Source of the DNA: Clostridiales bacterium
Lineage (GTDB): Bacteria > Bacillota > Clostridia > Christensenellales > Aristaeellaceae
Direction: 5' to 3'
Assembly: GCA_024695415.1 (NCBI GenBank)
Contig: JAILIE010000039.1
Coordinates: 1-58,239, forward strand
DNA: 58,239 bases
Shown: positions 20,401-28,083 of the stretch, piece after piece
How the letters are laid out: every line of letters starts with the position of its first letter
How positions within the stretch are numbered: the first letter of the stretch is position 1
Notes under the pieces: model-generated
The model's database searches: none
What the model was told of the DNA's origin: nothing
What the model saw: only the letters and a program-made list of their open reading frames with translations
Translations under genes and position numbers: made by a program

Positions 20401-23400
20401 ACGCAGGCCGCGGGCATACTGGATCGCAATGTCCAGCAGGCGCTTCTGTATTTCCTTTTCATTTCCGTCATACAATGTGCCATCGTCGATATGATGCTTC
20501 AGGTCCCCGTTTTCCATCCATTCAGAAAAGATGGCCGGGACACCGTCGATCTCACGGACATAATAGCAGGACACGATGTTCGGATGCAGGCCGAGGTCGA
20601 TCCAGTTCCGGCATTCGTCGATGAAGCCCTGTTTGGACGACTCGTCCGCGAACATCTTCGGCTGGGGACGCTTCATGGCCAGGTCCACGTTCCAGCCGGA
20701 ATGGCGAACGCGCCAGACGGAACCCATGCCGCCGTGCATCGGTTCGGATTCCACAAGGTAGGTATCCAGCAGCGTGGCGCCTTTCGCGAAGGGATTGTCC
20801 CGGGTCGGGGGAGCGGCCTTCGGTCCTGACTGGCGGTTAATCTCCGCGGCCGCGGCGCTGAGCAGCTGCGCCCAGGGATCGTCGGGAGCCGGGGCAGAGG
20901 GTTTCGGCGTCTCTTTTTCAGGCGGCTGATCCGGCTGCTTTTCCGCCTCGGTCCGGGCCGCGCCGAGCAGGCTGGCCCAGAGATCGCCGGCGTCCGGACC
21001 CTCTCCGGCGGTTTCAGGGTCGGTTCCCTTTTCAGCATCCGGGAGACCTTCTTCCACCGGAACATAGGTATGGTTCCAGAACCAGACGGAGATCGTTCCC
21101 TTCACGCTGCCGACATAGAGGGTGTTCCGGTCCGGGCTGCAGGCCACGGAAAGCGGCTTTTCATCCACGGAGGCCTCCCGGACGGAAACGGCGGTATCCA
21201 TGTCAAACACGTTCAGCAGCTTGTCCGTGCCAAGGGTGACCAGGAACCGGTTGTCCAGGAAATCCGGGAAGCAGTCCGCATCGCAGGGAATGATTGTATC
21301 CAGCATTTTGTTCATATCCACGACCACCTGGCCGATGACCGCCCGGCGGCCGTCGCCGGTGAAGGCGCAGACCGGGGAGATACAGGCGGAATCGTCGCGG
21401 AAGACCACCTCGCCGGAATCCGTACGGTAAATGACCGACTTCCCGGAGCATGAGTCAGGCTGGCCAAAGTTCAGGATGTCGCCCGCGGTCTGGATGGCGT
21501 ACTGTCCGTCCGGGGAGACTGCGGCGCCGGAAATCTGAACGTCGGATTCTGTTTCCAGAATGGTTTCAGGGAAGGATTTCCGGTCATAGCGGCAGACCGC
21601 TCCGCTGTCGAGACGATAGACGCAGCTGCCGTCCGGCAGGGCGAGGAAGTCCGTCACCCCGTCATCCGGGCAGGGGGAGGGGCAGTCCGCGAAGACGCGT
21701 TCATTTTCCTTCGGATCCGGGGTCAGCCGGTCCATGTCGAAGCAGAGCACTTCTCCGCCGGAGGAGGAGAGCAGGTCCTGGCCCATAAAGCGGATGCCGA
21801 TCTGTCCGCCGCCCCCTCCGAGGTTTGCTTTTTTGTCCGGATCTCCCGCTTTTCCGGTGACGATGGACCAGAAGCAGCTGCCCTGCCACTGCAGCTTTTT
21901 CCGGAACGCGTGGCGGCGGGCAGGATCCCGGTAGACCACGCGGCCGGTTTCGGTCTCCAGGACGGCCAGCTCCCCGGCGCCGGAAAGCGCGGCGATCCAG
22001 CGGCCGTCCGGGCTGGGACTGATGGAATGGACCTCTTTGCTGAAGACGGGCCAGGTTTTGAGAATGAAGGGCTGACCGGGCTGTTCTATGCGGCAGCGGG
22101 GTGAAAGGCGCCGGATGACGGCCAGCAGGTCCGGATCCGTGCGGAACTTGCCGCCGCTTACAGCGCAGGCTTCCGCGACGAGGGCCAGGGCGTCGGCGAC
22201 GAAGCCTTCGTTCACCGCGGCTTCCGCCTGGACGCGGAGGGCGTCGAATTTGCCCTGTTCCTCCAGGGAGTCGAGGGTGGTGCGTATCGTGCTCAGGACC
22301 CAGGGGCTGCGCCGGCTGAATTCCGGAACGCTGTAGCCGGTCAGCCGGGACATGAAGTCTGAGAAATATACCCGGTCACCGGAACCTGTCAGATAGGCGC
22401 GGAGGATGAGATTGATGCTGCAGTGCAGCTGTTCCTCCCCGATGGTGCAGAGCCAGCGGTGGTCCGGAACCGAGAACAGGACCCATCCGCTGTTGGTGCG
22501 GAGGAGAACCCGGTTCCCGTCACAGCTGACGGAATGCTGGCACTGGCGCCCCTGCCATTCCTCCATCCAGGGGAAGGGGACCTCCCAGCGCATGTCCCCG
22601 GCGGCCGCGTCGAACAGGCAGAGCGTGGGGGAAATACCGCCGCGGATGACCAGGATATCCCGGTCTTCCCGGACGAAGAGGGCCAGGGCCGGGCTGTCCG
22701 CCGTGATTTCCAGGCGGAAATCATCCCGGACGCCCTCCACGCGGATCAAATCCTGCCCCGGCAGGCAGACAAGGCACTTTCCGGCGCCGCGGGCGATGCC
22801 GACCATGTACTGCCCCTGGATCTGCTCGAGGTATTTCGTTTCTTTGGTATCGGTCTGCATCAGCACGATCCGGCCGTGGTTGGAGGCGATGATGGCCCAT
22901 TCACCGCGGGCGTCGATGTCCCAGACGACGATCTGCTCCCGGGGAAGCTTGCGCATGACCATGGCCTGGACCTGCTTTCCGTCGGAGGTCCGCCACTTGT
23001 ACACGTTGGGATCGCCGCGGTAAGTGCCGAAGCAGGCGATGGGATTTACCGAGGCGCGGACGTGGACTTCCGCCGGCGGGCCGGCTTCCTCCGCCCGGAT
23101 CATCGTACTGATCTCCTCATGGGAACCGGCGTCCAGGAAGCGGACGCATTCCGTTCCCCGGTGCCCGCCGCCTTCCATCGGCTGATGGACCAGCAGGAAC
23201 CGTCCGTCCGGGGTGATTTCTACCGGACCGTCGTGCTCGGAACCGGAATAACGGTACACTTCCTCCATGCGCTGCGCGTCAGCGCTTTCCCGCATGGAGG
23301 CCAGGTCCTCGCTGTACTCATCCGGGAAACGGCTTTCCACTTGGTCAAGCGTTGCCGGCAGCCCCTCGTCCCCACACTCGGACTGGACCCGGGCCAGGGC

Positions 23401-24642
23401 AACCCAGGCTTTCGGATCGTCCGGGTCGGAGATGGTAAACGCCCGGACCGCGGAGACGGCCGCGGCGTCGTCCATCCGGCCGGAACGGAAAGCGTGCAGC
23501 GCGGAATTGTATACCGCGTCCAGGCAGCGGCTGTTCTTTCGCACCGCGCGGTCCCAGCAGTCTTCCGCCAGGTCCTCCCGGCCGAGGTCCAGCCAGCTGA
23601 GCGCCATGTTGTTCAGGCTCTCCGCGGTGTCCGCCGCGGCTTTTGGCTGCGGGCGGGGATAGTCCGATCCGAAGGCGGCGCGCCAGATCTTTTTCAGTTC
23701 TTCCTCTATGATACCGAAATCCCGCGGGCGGTTTTCGGGGTCCTGCTCCAGGCAGCGCGCCAGGAGATCCTCCATCCCGTCCGGCAGGGGGACGCCGTCG
23801 CTTTCCTCCAGGTAATCCCGGAAGGCGACGCCGCCCACCACGCCGTTCTGCCACAGACGGCTGCCCAGGTACATTTCCAGGACCGTAAGGGCCCAGGAGT
23901 AGATGTCCGTGCGCCGGGTCAGGCGCTTGCCGTCCATCTGTTCCATGGAGCAGTAGGCGGGGGTATAGCCGCCGGATGCCACGCTCAGGTCCGGATCGTC
24001 CAGTGTCGCTTCGCCGGTGAGCACGGTCAGTTCGCCCCGCGGGTTGGCCAGGCCGAAGTCCCCGACCTTGACCTGCCAGCCGTCCGTCAGCATCAGGTTG
24101 GCCGGCTTGATATCCTGGTGAATCAGCCCGGAACGGTGGGCGTAGCGCAGGCCGCGGGCGGACTGGATCGCGACGTCCAGGATCCGCTTTTGTTTGTCCG
24201 CGCCTGATCCGTCGTACAGGGTTTTGTCGTCAATCCGGTCCTTCAGGCTGCCGTTGTCCATCCACTCGGCGAAGATCGTCGGAACGCCCTCCACGTCGCG
24301 GACATAGTAGCAGGAGACGATATTCGGATGGAGCCCCAGCAGGATCCAGTTGCGGCACTCATGAATGAATTGCTCCCTGGATTTTTCGTCCCGGAGCAAC
24401 CGGGGCTGGGGACGCTTCATCGCCAGGTCCACATTCCAGCCGGTGTGGCGCACGCGCCAGACGGACCCCATGCCGCCGTGGATCGGGTCGGACTCGACGC
24501 GGTAGTTATCCAGCACCATATCGCCCCGCTCCCAGGAGGCGGGGGAGGCCTGTTTCTGCGCCGCGCCGAGGAGCTGCGACCAGAGATCGTCATTGTTCGA
24601 AGAAGAGACGCCGGGACCGAAGCCGGTGATATCGTCTGCCAT
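17437..24642 (-). CDS. Giant protein with two kinase-TPR-propeller modules in tandem
   Basis: A single uninterrupted frame of 2401 residues. ATG 24642 follows AAGGGAG. Module 1: one DLWSQLLGAA motif (about residue 20), kinase about 45-325 with Lys76, HQD Asp177, Asn182 and DFG Asp195, TPR 340-385, propeller and connector to about 1190. Module 2: two more motif copies (GDLWASLLGAA near 1225, DPWAQLLSAA near 1255), a second kinase with its HQD Asp near 1422, TPR near 1590, then two propellers with connector to the C-terminus. Module 1 is the most divergent kinase of the array (DIKPANLML, GDFGLANPRGEL); module 2 is close to the others. It looks like an in-frame fusion of two neighbouring paralogs. 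No membrane segment is seen. Both kinase active sites appear intact. Confidence 0.9.
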   Translation of the reverse strand: MADDITGFGPGVSSSNNDDLWSQLLGAAQKQASPASWERGDMVLDNYRVESDPIHGGMGSVWRVRHTGWNVDLAMKRPQPRLLRDEKSREQFIHECRNWILLGLHPNIVSCYYVRDVEGVPTIFAEWMDNGSLKDRIDDKTLYDGSGADKQKRILDVAIQSARGLRYAHRSGLIHQDIKPANLMLTDGWQVKVGDFGLANPRGELTVLTGEATLDDPDLSVASGGYTPAYCSMEQMDGKRLTRRTDIYSWALTVLEMYLGSRLWQNGVVGGVAFRDYLEESDGVPLPDGMEDLLARCLEQDPENRPRDFGIIEEELKKIWRAAFGSDYPRPQPKAAADTAESLNNMALSWLDLGREDLAEDCWDRAVRKNSRCLDAVYNSALHAFRSGRMDDAAAVSAVRAFTISDPDDPKAWVALARVQSECGDEGLPATLDQVESRFPDEYSEDLASMRESADAQRMEEVYRYSGSEHDGPVEITPDGRFLLVHQPMEGGGHRGTECVRFLDAGSHEEISTMIRAEEAGPPAEVHVRASVNPIACFGTYRGDPNVYKWRTSDGKQVQAMVMRKLPREQIVVWDIDARGEWAIIASNHGRIVLMQTDTKETKYLEQIQGQYMVGIARGAGKCLVCLPGQDLIRVEGVRDDFRLEITADSPALALFVREDRDILVIRGGISPTLCLFDAAAGDMRWEVPFPWMEEWQGRQCQHSVSCDGNRVLLRTNSGWVLFSVPDHRWLCTIGEEQLHCSINLILRAYLTGSGDRVYFSDFMSRLTGYSVPEFSRRSPWVLSTIRTTLDSLEEQGKFDALRVQAEAAVNEGFVADALALVAEACAVSGGKFRTDPDLLAVIRRLSPRCRIEQPGQPFILKTWPVFSKEVHSISPSPDGRWIAALSGAGELAVLETETGRVVYRDPARRHAFRKKLQWQGSCFWSIVTGKAGDPDKKANLGGGGGQIGIRFMGQDLLSSSGGEVLCFDMDRLTPDPKENERVFADCPSPCPDDGVTDFLALPDGSCVYRLDSGAVCRYDRKSFPETILETESDVQISGAAVSPDGQYAIQTAGDILNFGQPDSCSGKSVIYRTDSGEVVFRDDSACISPVCAFTGDGRRAVIGQVVVDMNKMLDTIIPCDADCFPDFLDNRFLVTLGTDKLLNVFDMDTAVSVREASVDEKPLSVACSPDRNTLYVGSVKGTISVWFWNHTYVPVEEGLPDAEKGTDPETAGEGPDAGDLWASLLGAARTEAEKQPDQPPEKETPKPSAPAPDDPWAQLLSAAAAEINRQSGPKAAPPTRDNPFAKGATLLDTYLVESEPMHGGMGSVWRVRHSGWNVDLAMKRPQPKMFADESSKQGFIDECRNWIDLGLHPNIVSCYYVREIDGVPAIFSEWMENGDLKHHIDDGTLYDGNEKEIQKRLLDIAIQYARGLRYAHEQGLIHQDVKPANLLLTNDWQAKAADFGLANARAQLTVLEGDVTQQDPGQSLNAAAGGYTPAYCSMEQMDGKALTRRTDIYSWAVSVMEMYYGSRPWTNGVVAGAGCREYLADPDGRVAVPEELRALLAECMEQDPEDRPHDFAVVGEKLLSIYRHVTGDDYPRPEPTAAPDTADSLNNRALSFLDLGMPEKAEMYWKEALEKEPDHPAAVYNLSLYQWRNGQLDFRDMERRCAALAESASVKTDPGQAERLKAQAMAEARNDGPVSSWRCGIREIHDTRNVFPRVLMSPDKNVFYAGLDAIYRCRVGSPDPEYVNADALGDTTVDQMALTPDGKTIVFCKNALVKTDASGQQYIANMEELNRLFVVSAETGKVLRVLPMNSENFNAMLLSPDNQHVYTAHYNNGHGEDALYKRDLETGSRLISYDISGKEAKHGPFRCLCLSPDGQLLVGITSCLLMVWEEATGHQLRSVETDFDYARRSLCFTGDGKSVCTCGQSGFNDWSGFTVWDLETLESRQIPTAAQLQRINPAGKGSRFLSGDDQNRIMLWDSTSFQCLRVFEGHQAKLMRIDASPGLERIVSADLDRNILVWDVGGSGKSAPWEVSRICDYQRIVSQQAEMDALKDRIQSAVSESRVSAALSLLADGERRFNRFELLPLRRELTRRCVRKSPAAYYEITTFPIPEDLMMKKGWKFPGRDLAFHPQGGTAWFRILNDPEIRIWQDTGGHIGTLALPARDYSYDISSILRFSHSGKLLAAGGDSPVLLYDPQSRHLLRELKSETNHFTAMAFSPDDSLLATGGQEANLVVWDTASGRAITEIHTKPSWTHDLCFLPDGKHIAMTDQHGLHLFDLSSGEKILTYESRILERGCFLPGTDPDILHISCDDGMLLWNVKTWESAGRIRTCPMEGEYWNHRFCASPDGSVLVSAVDKTVSLWSVRENIRLLEIQVPTAVQQVSFSPDGCILAALCEKTAHFWSIQWNLESPG

Positions 24643-24666
24643 ATGGAACTCCCTTCCTGAAGAGCG

Positions 24667-25983
24667 TTATTCCTTTTCCGAAACGGCCTGCCGGATTGTT
24701 TGGAGCGGAACGCCGTGCTTTTCGGCGAGGGCCGCCAGGTCCTCGTATTCCGGCTTGGCTTTTTCCGCGCCCATGCCGGACGCGGCCTTGACGCGCACGT
24801 CACCGTACGGCGTGTGCACCGTCCGGATTTCACGGGACAGCACATAGCGGCTCATGTCCAGCCGGCGGATGCCGAGGGTGGAGGTATGCGTCATCATGAC
24901 CTGCGCCAGGCGGTCGGCGTCCTCCGGCATACAGACGACGCTCAGCAGGATACCGGGACGGCTTTTTTTCATGCCGATCGGCTGGGTGAAGACGTCCCGG
25001 GCGCCGGCGGCAAAGAGGCGGTCCATGGCGAAGCCGATCTCTTCCCCGGTCATATCGTCCAGATTACATTCCAGTTTGGTGATCTCCTCCGGGGCTCCTT
25101 CGCTTTCCCCCAGGAAGACACGGACACAGTTTGCCCGCTCAAAATCCTTCTTTCCCATGCCGTAGCCGATGGCGTGCACGGCCATGACCGGACGGTCCCC
25201 GAAGCGGGAAGCGAAGTGCTTCAGAAGCGCCGCACCGGTGGGCGTGCAGAGTTCGCCCTGCACCGATCCGCCATAGGTGGGAACACCGGATAGAATCAGT
25301 GCCGTGGCCGGCGCCGGGACCGGCAGGATGCCGTGGGCGCAGTGGACATGGCCCGCGCCGGTATGCACGGGGGAGACGACGACGCGGTCCGGGGCGATCT
25401 CGTGCATCAGCAGGCAGACGCCGACCACGTCGGCCACCGCGTCCATTGCGCCGACCTCATGGAAATGGACTTCCGAAACCGGCCGGCCGTGGACCCGGCT
25501 TTCCGCGTCCGCGACAATGCCGTATACCGCCTTCGCGTCCGCCTTCACCTTTTCCGGCAGGTCCAGGGCGTCGATGATCCCGGTGATATCCGCCATGGAC
25601 GCGTGATGATGGGAATGCTCATGATCGTGATGGTGCTCATGATCGTGCGGGAGTTCATGATCGTGGGGATGCTCATGACTGTGCCCGTGTTCGTGGTCAT
25701 GATCATGGTCATGATCGTGGTCGTGGTCGTGATGGTGCTCATGGTCATGATGATGCCCGTGGACGTCGGCGGACTCCTCCTCATCCCCGTGCACGGTGAC
25801 ACGGATATGGGTGCCGGTGATGCCGCACTTGACCGACAGCTCCGCCTCCACCCGGACGCCGGGAAGCCCCAGCGCGTTCATCCGGTCCAGGAAGGCCTGA
25901 CGGTCCGGGACCAGTTCCAGCAGCGCGGCGGTCAGCATGTCGCCCGCGGCGCCCATGGCGCATTCAATAAACAGTGTTTTCAT
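24667..25983 (-). CDS. larC: LarC, nickel-insertion enzyme for the lactate racemase cofactor
   Basis: 438 residues. LarC is the CTP-dependent cyclometallase that inserts nickel into the pyridinium bisthiocarboxylic acid mononucleotide to give the nickel-pincer cofactor. Seen: start MKTLFIECAMGAAGDM, family signature EVHFHEVGAMDAVAD, GAGHVHCAHG, and a very His/Asp-rich stretch at residues 75-127, presumably binding nickel. LarC1 and LarC2 are fused in one frame, whereas Lactobacillus plantarum needs a frameshift. ATG 25983 is chosen because CGAGGAGG precedes it; a longer frame would run through the terminator at 26099-26124. No larA, larB or larE is in the window. The downstream double-kinase gene starts 24 bases after its stop, so the two are probably co-transcribed. 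Confidence 0.93.
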   Translation of the reverse strand: MKTLFIECAMGAAGDMLTAALLELVPDRQAFLDRMNALGLPGVRVEAELSVKCGITGTHIRVTVHGDEEESADVHGHHHDHEHHHDHDHDHDHDHDHEHGHSHEHPHDHELPHDHEHHHDHEHSHHHASMADITGIIDALDLPEKVKADAKAVYGIVADAESRVHGRPVSEVHFHEVGAMDAVADVVGVCLLMHEIAPDRVVVSPVHTGAGHVHCAHGILPVPAPATALILSGVPTYGGSVQGELCTPTGAALLKHFASRFGDRPVMAVHAIGYGMGKKDFERANCVRVFLGESEGAPEEITKLECNLDDMTGEEIGFAMDRLFAAGARDVFTQPIGMKKSRPGILLSVVCMPEDADRLAQVMMTHTSTLGIRRLDMSRYVLSREIRTVHTPYGDVRVKAASGMGAEKAKPEYEDLAALAEKHGVPLQTIRQAVSEKE

Positions 25984-26079
25984 GGAAGGATCCTCCTCGT
26001 AGTCCGGTGAATACCGGATGGGTTCAGGGTCGGGACGGGACAGGAATGCAATTGTGCGAAGGGGTTTGCTTTCAGGGGT

Positions 26080-26088
26080 ATTGTACCA
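26080..26088 (-). promoter_or_regulatory. Extended -10 promoter for larC and the leftward kinase genes
   Basis: TGGTACAAT on the minus strand lies just after the MATE terminator and about 100 bases before larC. It is the only promoter-like element seen between that terminator and larC. No clear -35 box is present. Confidence 0.45.
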
Positions 26089-26098
26089 TAACCCGACG

Positions 26099-26124
26099 AA
26101 AAAAAGGAATGCAAAATGCATTCC
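26099..26124 (-). terminator. Intrinsic terminator of the MATE gene
   Basis: On the minus strand, GGAATGCA, loop TTT, TGCATTCC and then seven T. The perfect 8-base stem with U-tract lies 20 bases after the MATE stop codon and separates it from larC. Confidence 0.85.
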
Positions 26125-26144
26125 TTTCCGGGAAATTCAACGGA

Positions 26145-27527
26145 TCATTCCGGGGTGGCGGGGCGGTTCCGGTGCATATCGTTTTTCCAGCGGCCGGAAA
26201 TAAGGTAGGCCGTGCCGATCAGGAAGGGAACGAGACCCGAGAGCGCGTTGCCGTACCAGAAGCCCTGGATGCCCCAGGCAAAGACCACGCCCAGCAGCAG
26301 GGACAGGCCGATGCGGGTGAAAATGCCGTCCAGCAGGGCGACCAGCAGATTCAGCCGGGAATTGCCGGAACCGTTGATCAGGGCGAAGTTCGCGGGGCGG
26401 AGCGTGCAGCCCAGGTACTGCACCATGGCCACGGGAATATAGGTGATCGCCATTTTCAGGACTTCTTCGTCACTGGAGAAGAGGCCGAAGAGCCACTCCG
26501 GCTTCAGCCAGGTGATGAGCGCGAAGACGGCGGAGGGGATCGCCACGATCCACAGGGCGTGGAACACGATTTTCGGCACGCGGCTGGTTTTCTTCGCGCC
26601 CAGCGCCTGGGAAATCATCGCGCCGCCGGCGGAGGAAATGGACTGGGAAACCACGCTGATCATACTTTCCAGTTTCCGGGCGACGCCGGTAACCGCGACC
26701 GCGACGGTGCCGTAGGTATTTACGTAAGAGTTGACAAAGAGCATGGAGAAGGTAATCGCCGCGCTCTGGATGACCATCGGGATACCGAGGGCCAGCAGCG
26801 GGCGGATCACGCCGGGATAAATCCGGAAATGCTCCGGCCGGAAATCGAAACGGATCTGCTCGCGGTTCCGGTACAGGAGCCCCAGCGCGAAGATAAAGCT
26901 GACCGCCTGGCCGATGACCGTGGCCAGCGCCGCGCCGCGGGGACCCATGTCCAGCGGGCCGACGAACAGGAGGTCCAGGATCACGTTCAGCACTGAGGCC
27001 ATGGCGATGAACATGAACGGATGCCGGGAGTCGCCCATGCCGCGCAGGATTGCGGACACCAGGTTATAGCCGTAGATAAAGACCGTGCCGAGCACGCAGA
27101 CAAGCGTGTAATCCCGGGTATAGTCCACAATCTCTTCTGGGGTGTTCAGCCAGCCGATGATGGGTTTGTACAGGAACAGGAAAACGACCATGATGATCAC
27201 GGCAAGGCCTTCCAGCAGGGTGAAGAGCGTGCCGACCATCTGGCCTACCTGGTCACCGCGTTTGGCGCCGACGTAGCGGGAGATCAGGATCTGGCCGGCA
27301 TTGGAAAAGCCCATGCCCACGAAGGTGATCAGCATCAGCACCTCGCCGCCGATCGACACCGCGGAAAGCCCGTCCGTACCCTTGAATTGGCCGACCACGA
27401 TCATATCCACCATATTGTAGACCATCTGCAGAAGGCCGGAGAGGAACAGGGGCAGGGAAAAGCTGATCAGGGTGCGCGGTACGCTGCCCACGGTCAGGTC
27501 CCGGATAATGGCCTTCTTTTGCTTCAT
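26145..27527 (-). CDS. MATE-family multidrug/toxin efflux transporter
   Basis: 460 residues with about 12 hydrophobic segments; Na+ or H+ coupled antiport of cationic compounds is typical of the family. Seen: N-terminal VPRTLISFSLPLFLSGLLQM, MVDMIVVGQFKG, and the repeated half near PLLALGIPMVIQSAAITFSM with later AGGAMISQALGAKK, fitting the two six-helix bundles. The start ATG 27527 (MKQKKA) is chosen over ATG 27545 because GGAGGAG lies six bases before it, inside the longer frame. It follows the acidic small gene 27899-27564 by 36 bases in the same direction, and a clear terminator follows. The substrate cannot be told. Confidence 0.92.
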   Translation of the reverse strand: MKQKKAIIRDLTVGSVPRTLISFSLPLFLSGLLQMVYNMVDMIVVGQFKGTDGLSAVSIGGEVLMLITFVGMGFSNAGQILISRYVGAKRGDQVGQMVGTLFTLLEGLAVIIMVVFLFLYKPIIGWLNTPEEIVDYTRDYTLVCVLGTVFIYGYNLVSAILRGMGDSRHPFMFIAMASVLNVILDLLFVGPLDMGPRGAALATVIGQAVSFIFALGLLYRNREQIRFDFRPEHFRIYPGVIRPLLALGIPMVIQSAAITFSMLFVNSYVNTYGTVAVAVTGVARKLESMISVVSQSISSAGGAMISQALGAKKTSRVPKIVFHALWIVAIPSAVFALITWLKPEWLFGLFSSDEEVLKMAITYIPVAMVQYLGCTLRPANFALINGSGNSRLNLLVALLDGIFTRIGLSLLLGVVFAWGIQGFWYGNALSGLVPFLIGTAYLISGRWKNDMHRNRPATPE

Positions 27528-27563
27528 GGGTTTCTCCTCCGGCATTCACAGGGTCACGGGGAA

Positions 27564-27899
27564 TTATTCGGTCAGGTCGTCGATCCGCTCATGAATCCCG
27601 TCCATGAGGTCGTCCACAAGCTCCAGGTTTTCCTGCCACTCGTCGTATTCGTCGCTGTCCTCGTCGTCGGGCTCCATCCCCTCGAGGCGCGCGTACAGGA
27701 TCGCCAGGTCGCCCAGGATCCGCTTCAGGTCCGGAATGTCCAGGCCCTCCAGGTCGATATCCTCGAGTTCGCCAAGGGACTCCGGATCGGTGAAATCGAC
27801 CGGGCGGCCGTCCTCCCGGATCCAGGTCACGGAAAAACCGTCTCCGTCCTCGGTGATTTCCCGGAGATCCGGATCAAACTGCCGGTCTTCACTGCACAT
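27564..27899 (-). CDS. Small acidic hypothetical protein
   Basis: 111 residues, strongly acidic (many Asp/Glu; PDDEDSDEYDEWQENLELV near residues 76-94), no membrane segment. ATG 27899 has GGAGG eight bases upstream. I do not recognise the family. The C-terminal half looks helical (LDIPDLKRILGDLAILYARL). It is first in a likely two-gene transcript with the MATE exporter 36 bases downstream. Confidence 0.7.
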   Translation of the reverse strand: MCSEDRQFDPDLREITEDGDGFSVTWIREDGRPVDFTDPESLGELEDIDLEGLDIPDLKRILGDLAILYARLEGMEPDDEDSDEYDEWQENLELVDDLMDGIHERIDDLTE

Positions 27900-27943
27900 C
27901 AGAACGACCTCCGATCAAAGAAAGATCTATCACACAATCCATT

Positions 27944-27972
27944 ATTTTATCACGCGGGCGGCGGTGGGGCAA
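27944..27972 (-). promoter_or_regulatory. Promoter of the acidic protein-MATE operon
   Basis: On the minus strand, TTGCCC (27967-27972), a 17-base spacer and TAAAAT (27944-27949), about 45 bases before ATG 27899. It diverges from the birA promoter. Confidence 0.45.
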
Positions 27973-28011
27973 GCATCGGAACGGATTGTCACCCAGCAAA
28001 AAGGAATCAGG

Positions 28012-28040
28012 TTGACGATCGGGGCGGCCTGTGCTATGAT
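28012..28040 (+). promoter_or_regulatory. Promoter of birA-bioY
   Basis: TTGACG (28012-28017), a 17-base spacer and TATGAT (28035-28040). Transcription would begin near 28047, which rules out start codons further upstream and supports GTG 28084 for birA. I see no convincing BirA operator. Confidence 0.7.
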
Positions 28041-28083
28041 GGTCACCGGAAATCCGGAGGAGAGCGGAAAGGAGCGTGTCAGC

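Noticed and set aside
22423-24207. Rightward open frame (594 codons) opposite the double-kinase gene
   Set aside because: Shadow; no domain, no ribosome site, and the opposite strand encodes an intact kinase.
17437-24642. Sequencing error joining two kinase genes
   Set aside because: The junction is a continuous, plausible linker sequence with no sign of a lost stop or ribosome site, so I report a natural fusion, though only resequencing can settle it.
25610-25760. Simple tandem repeat or microsatellite
   Set aside because: The repeat is the coding DNA for the His/Asp-rich stretch of LarC and stays in frame; it is a protein feature, though slippage could vary its length.
26145-27545. ATG 27545 as start of the MATE gene
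   Set aside because: The ribosome site GGAGGAG lies inside that longer frame and is spaced correctly for ATG 27527.
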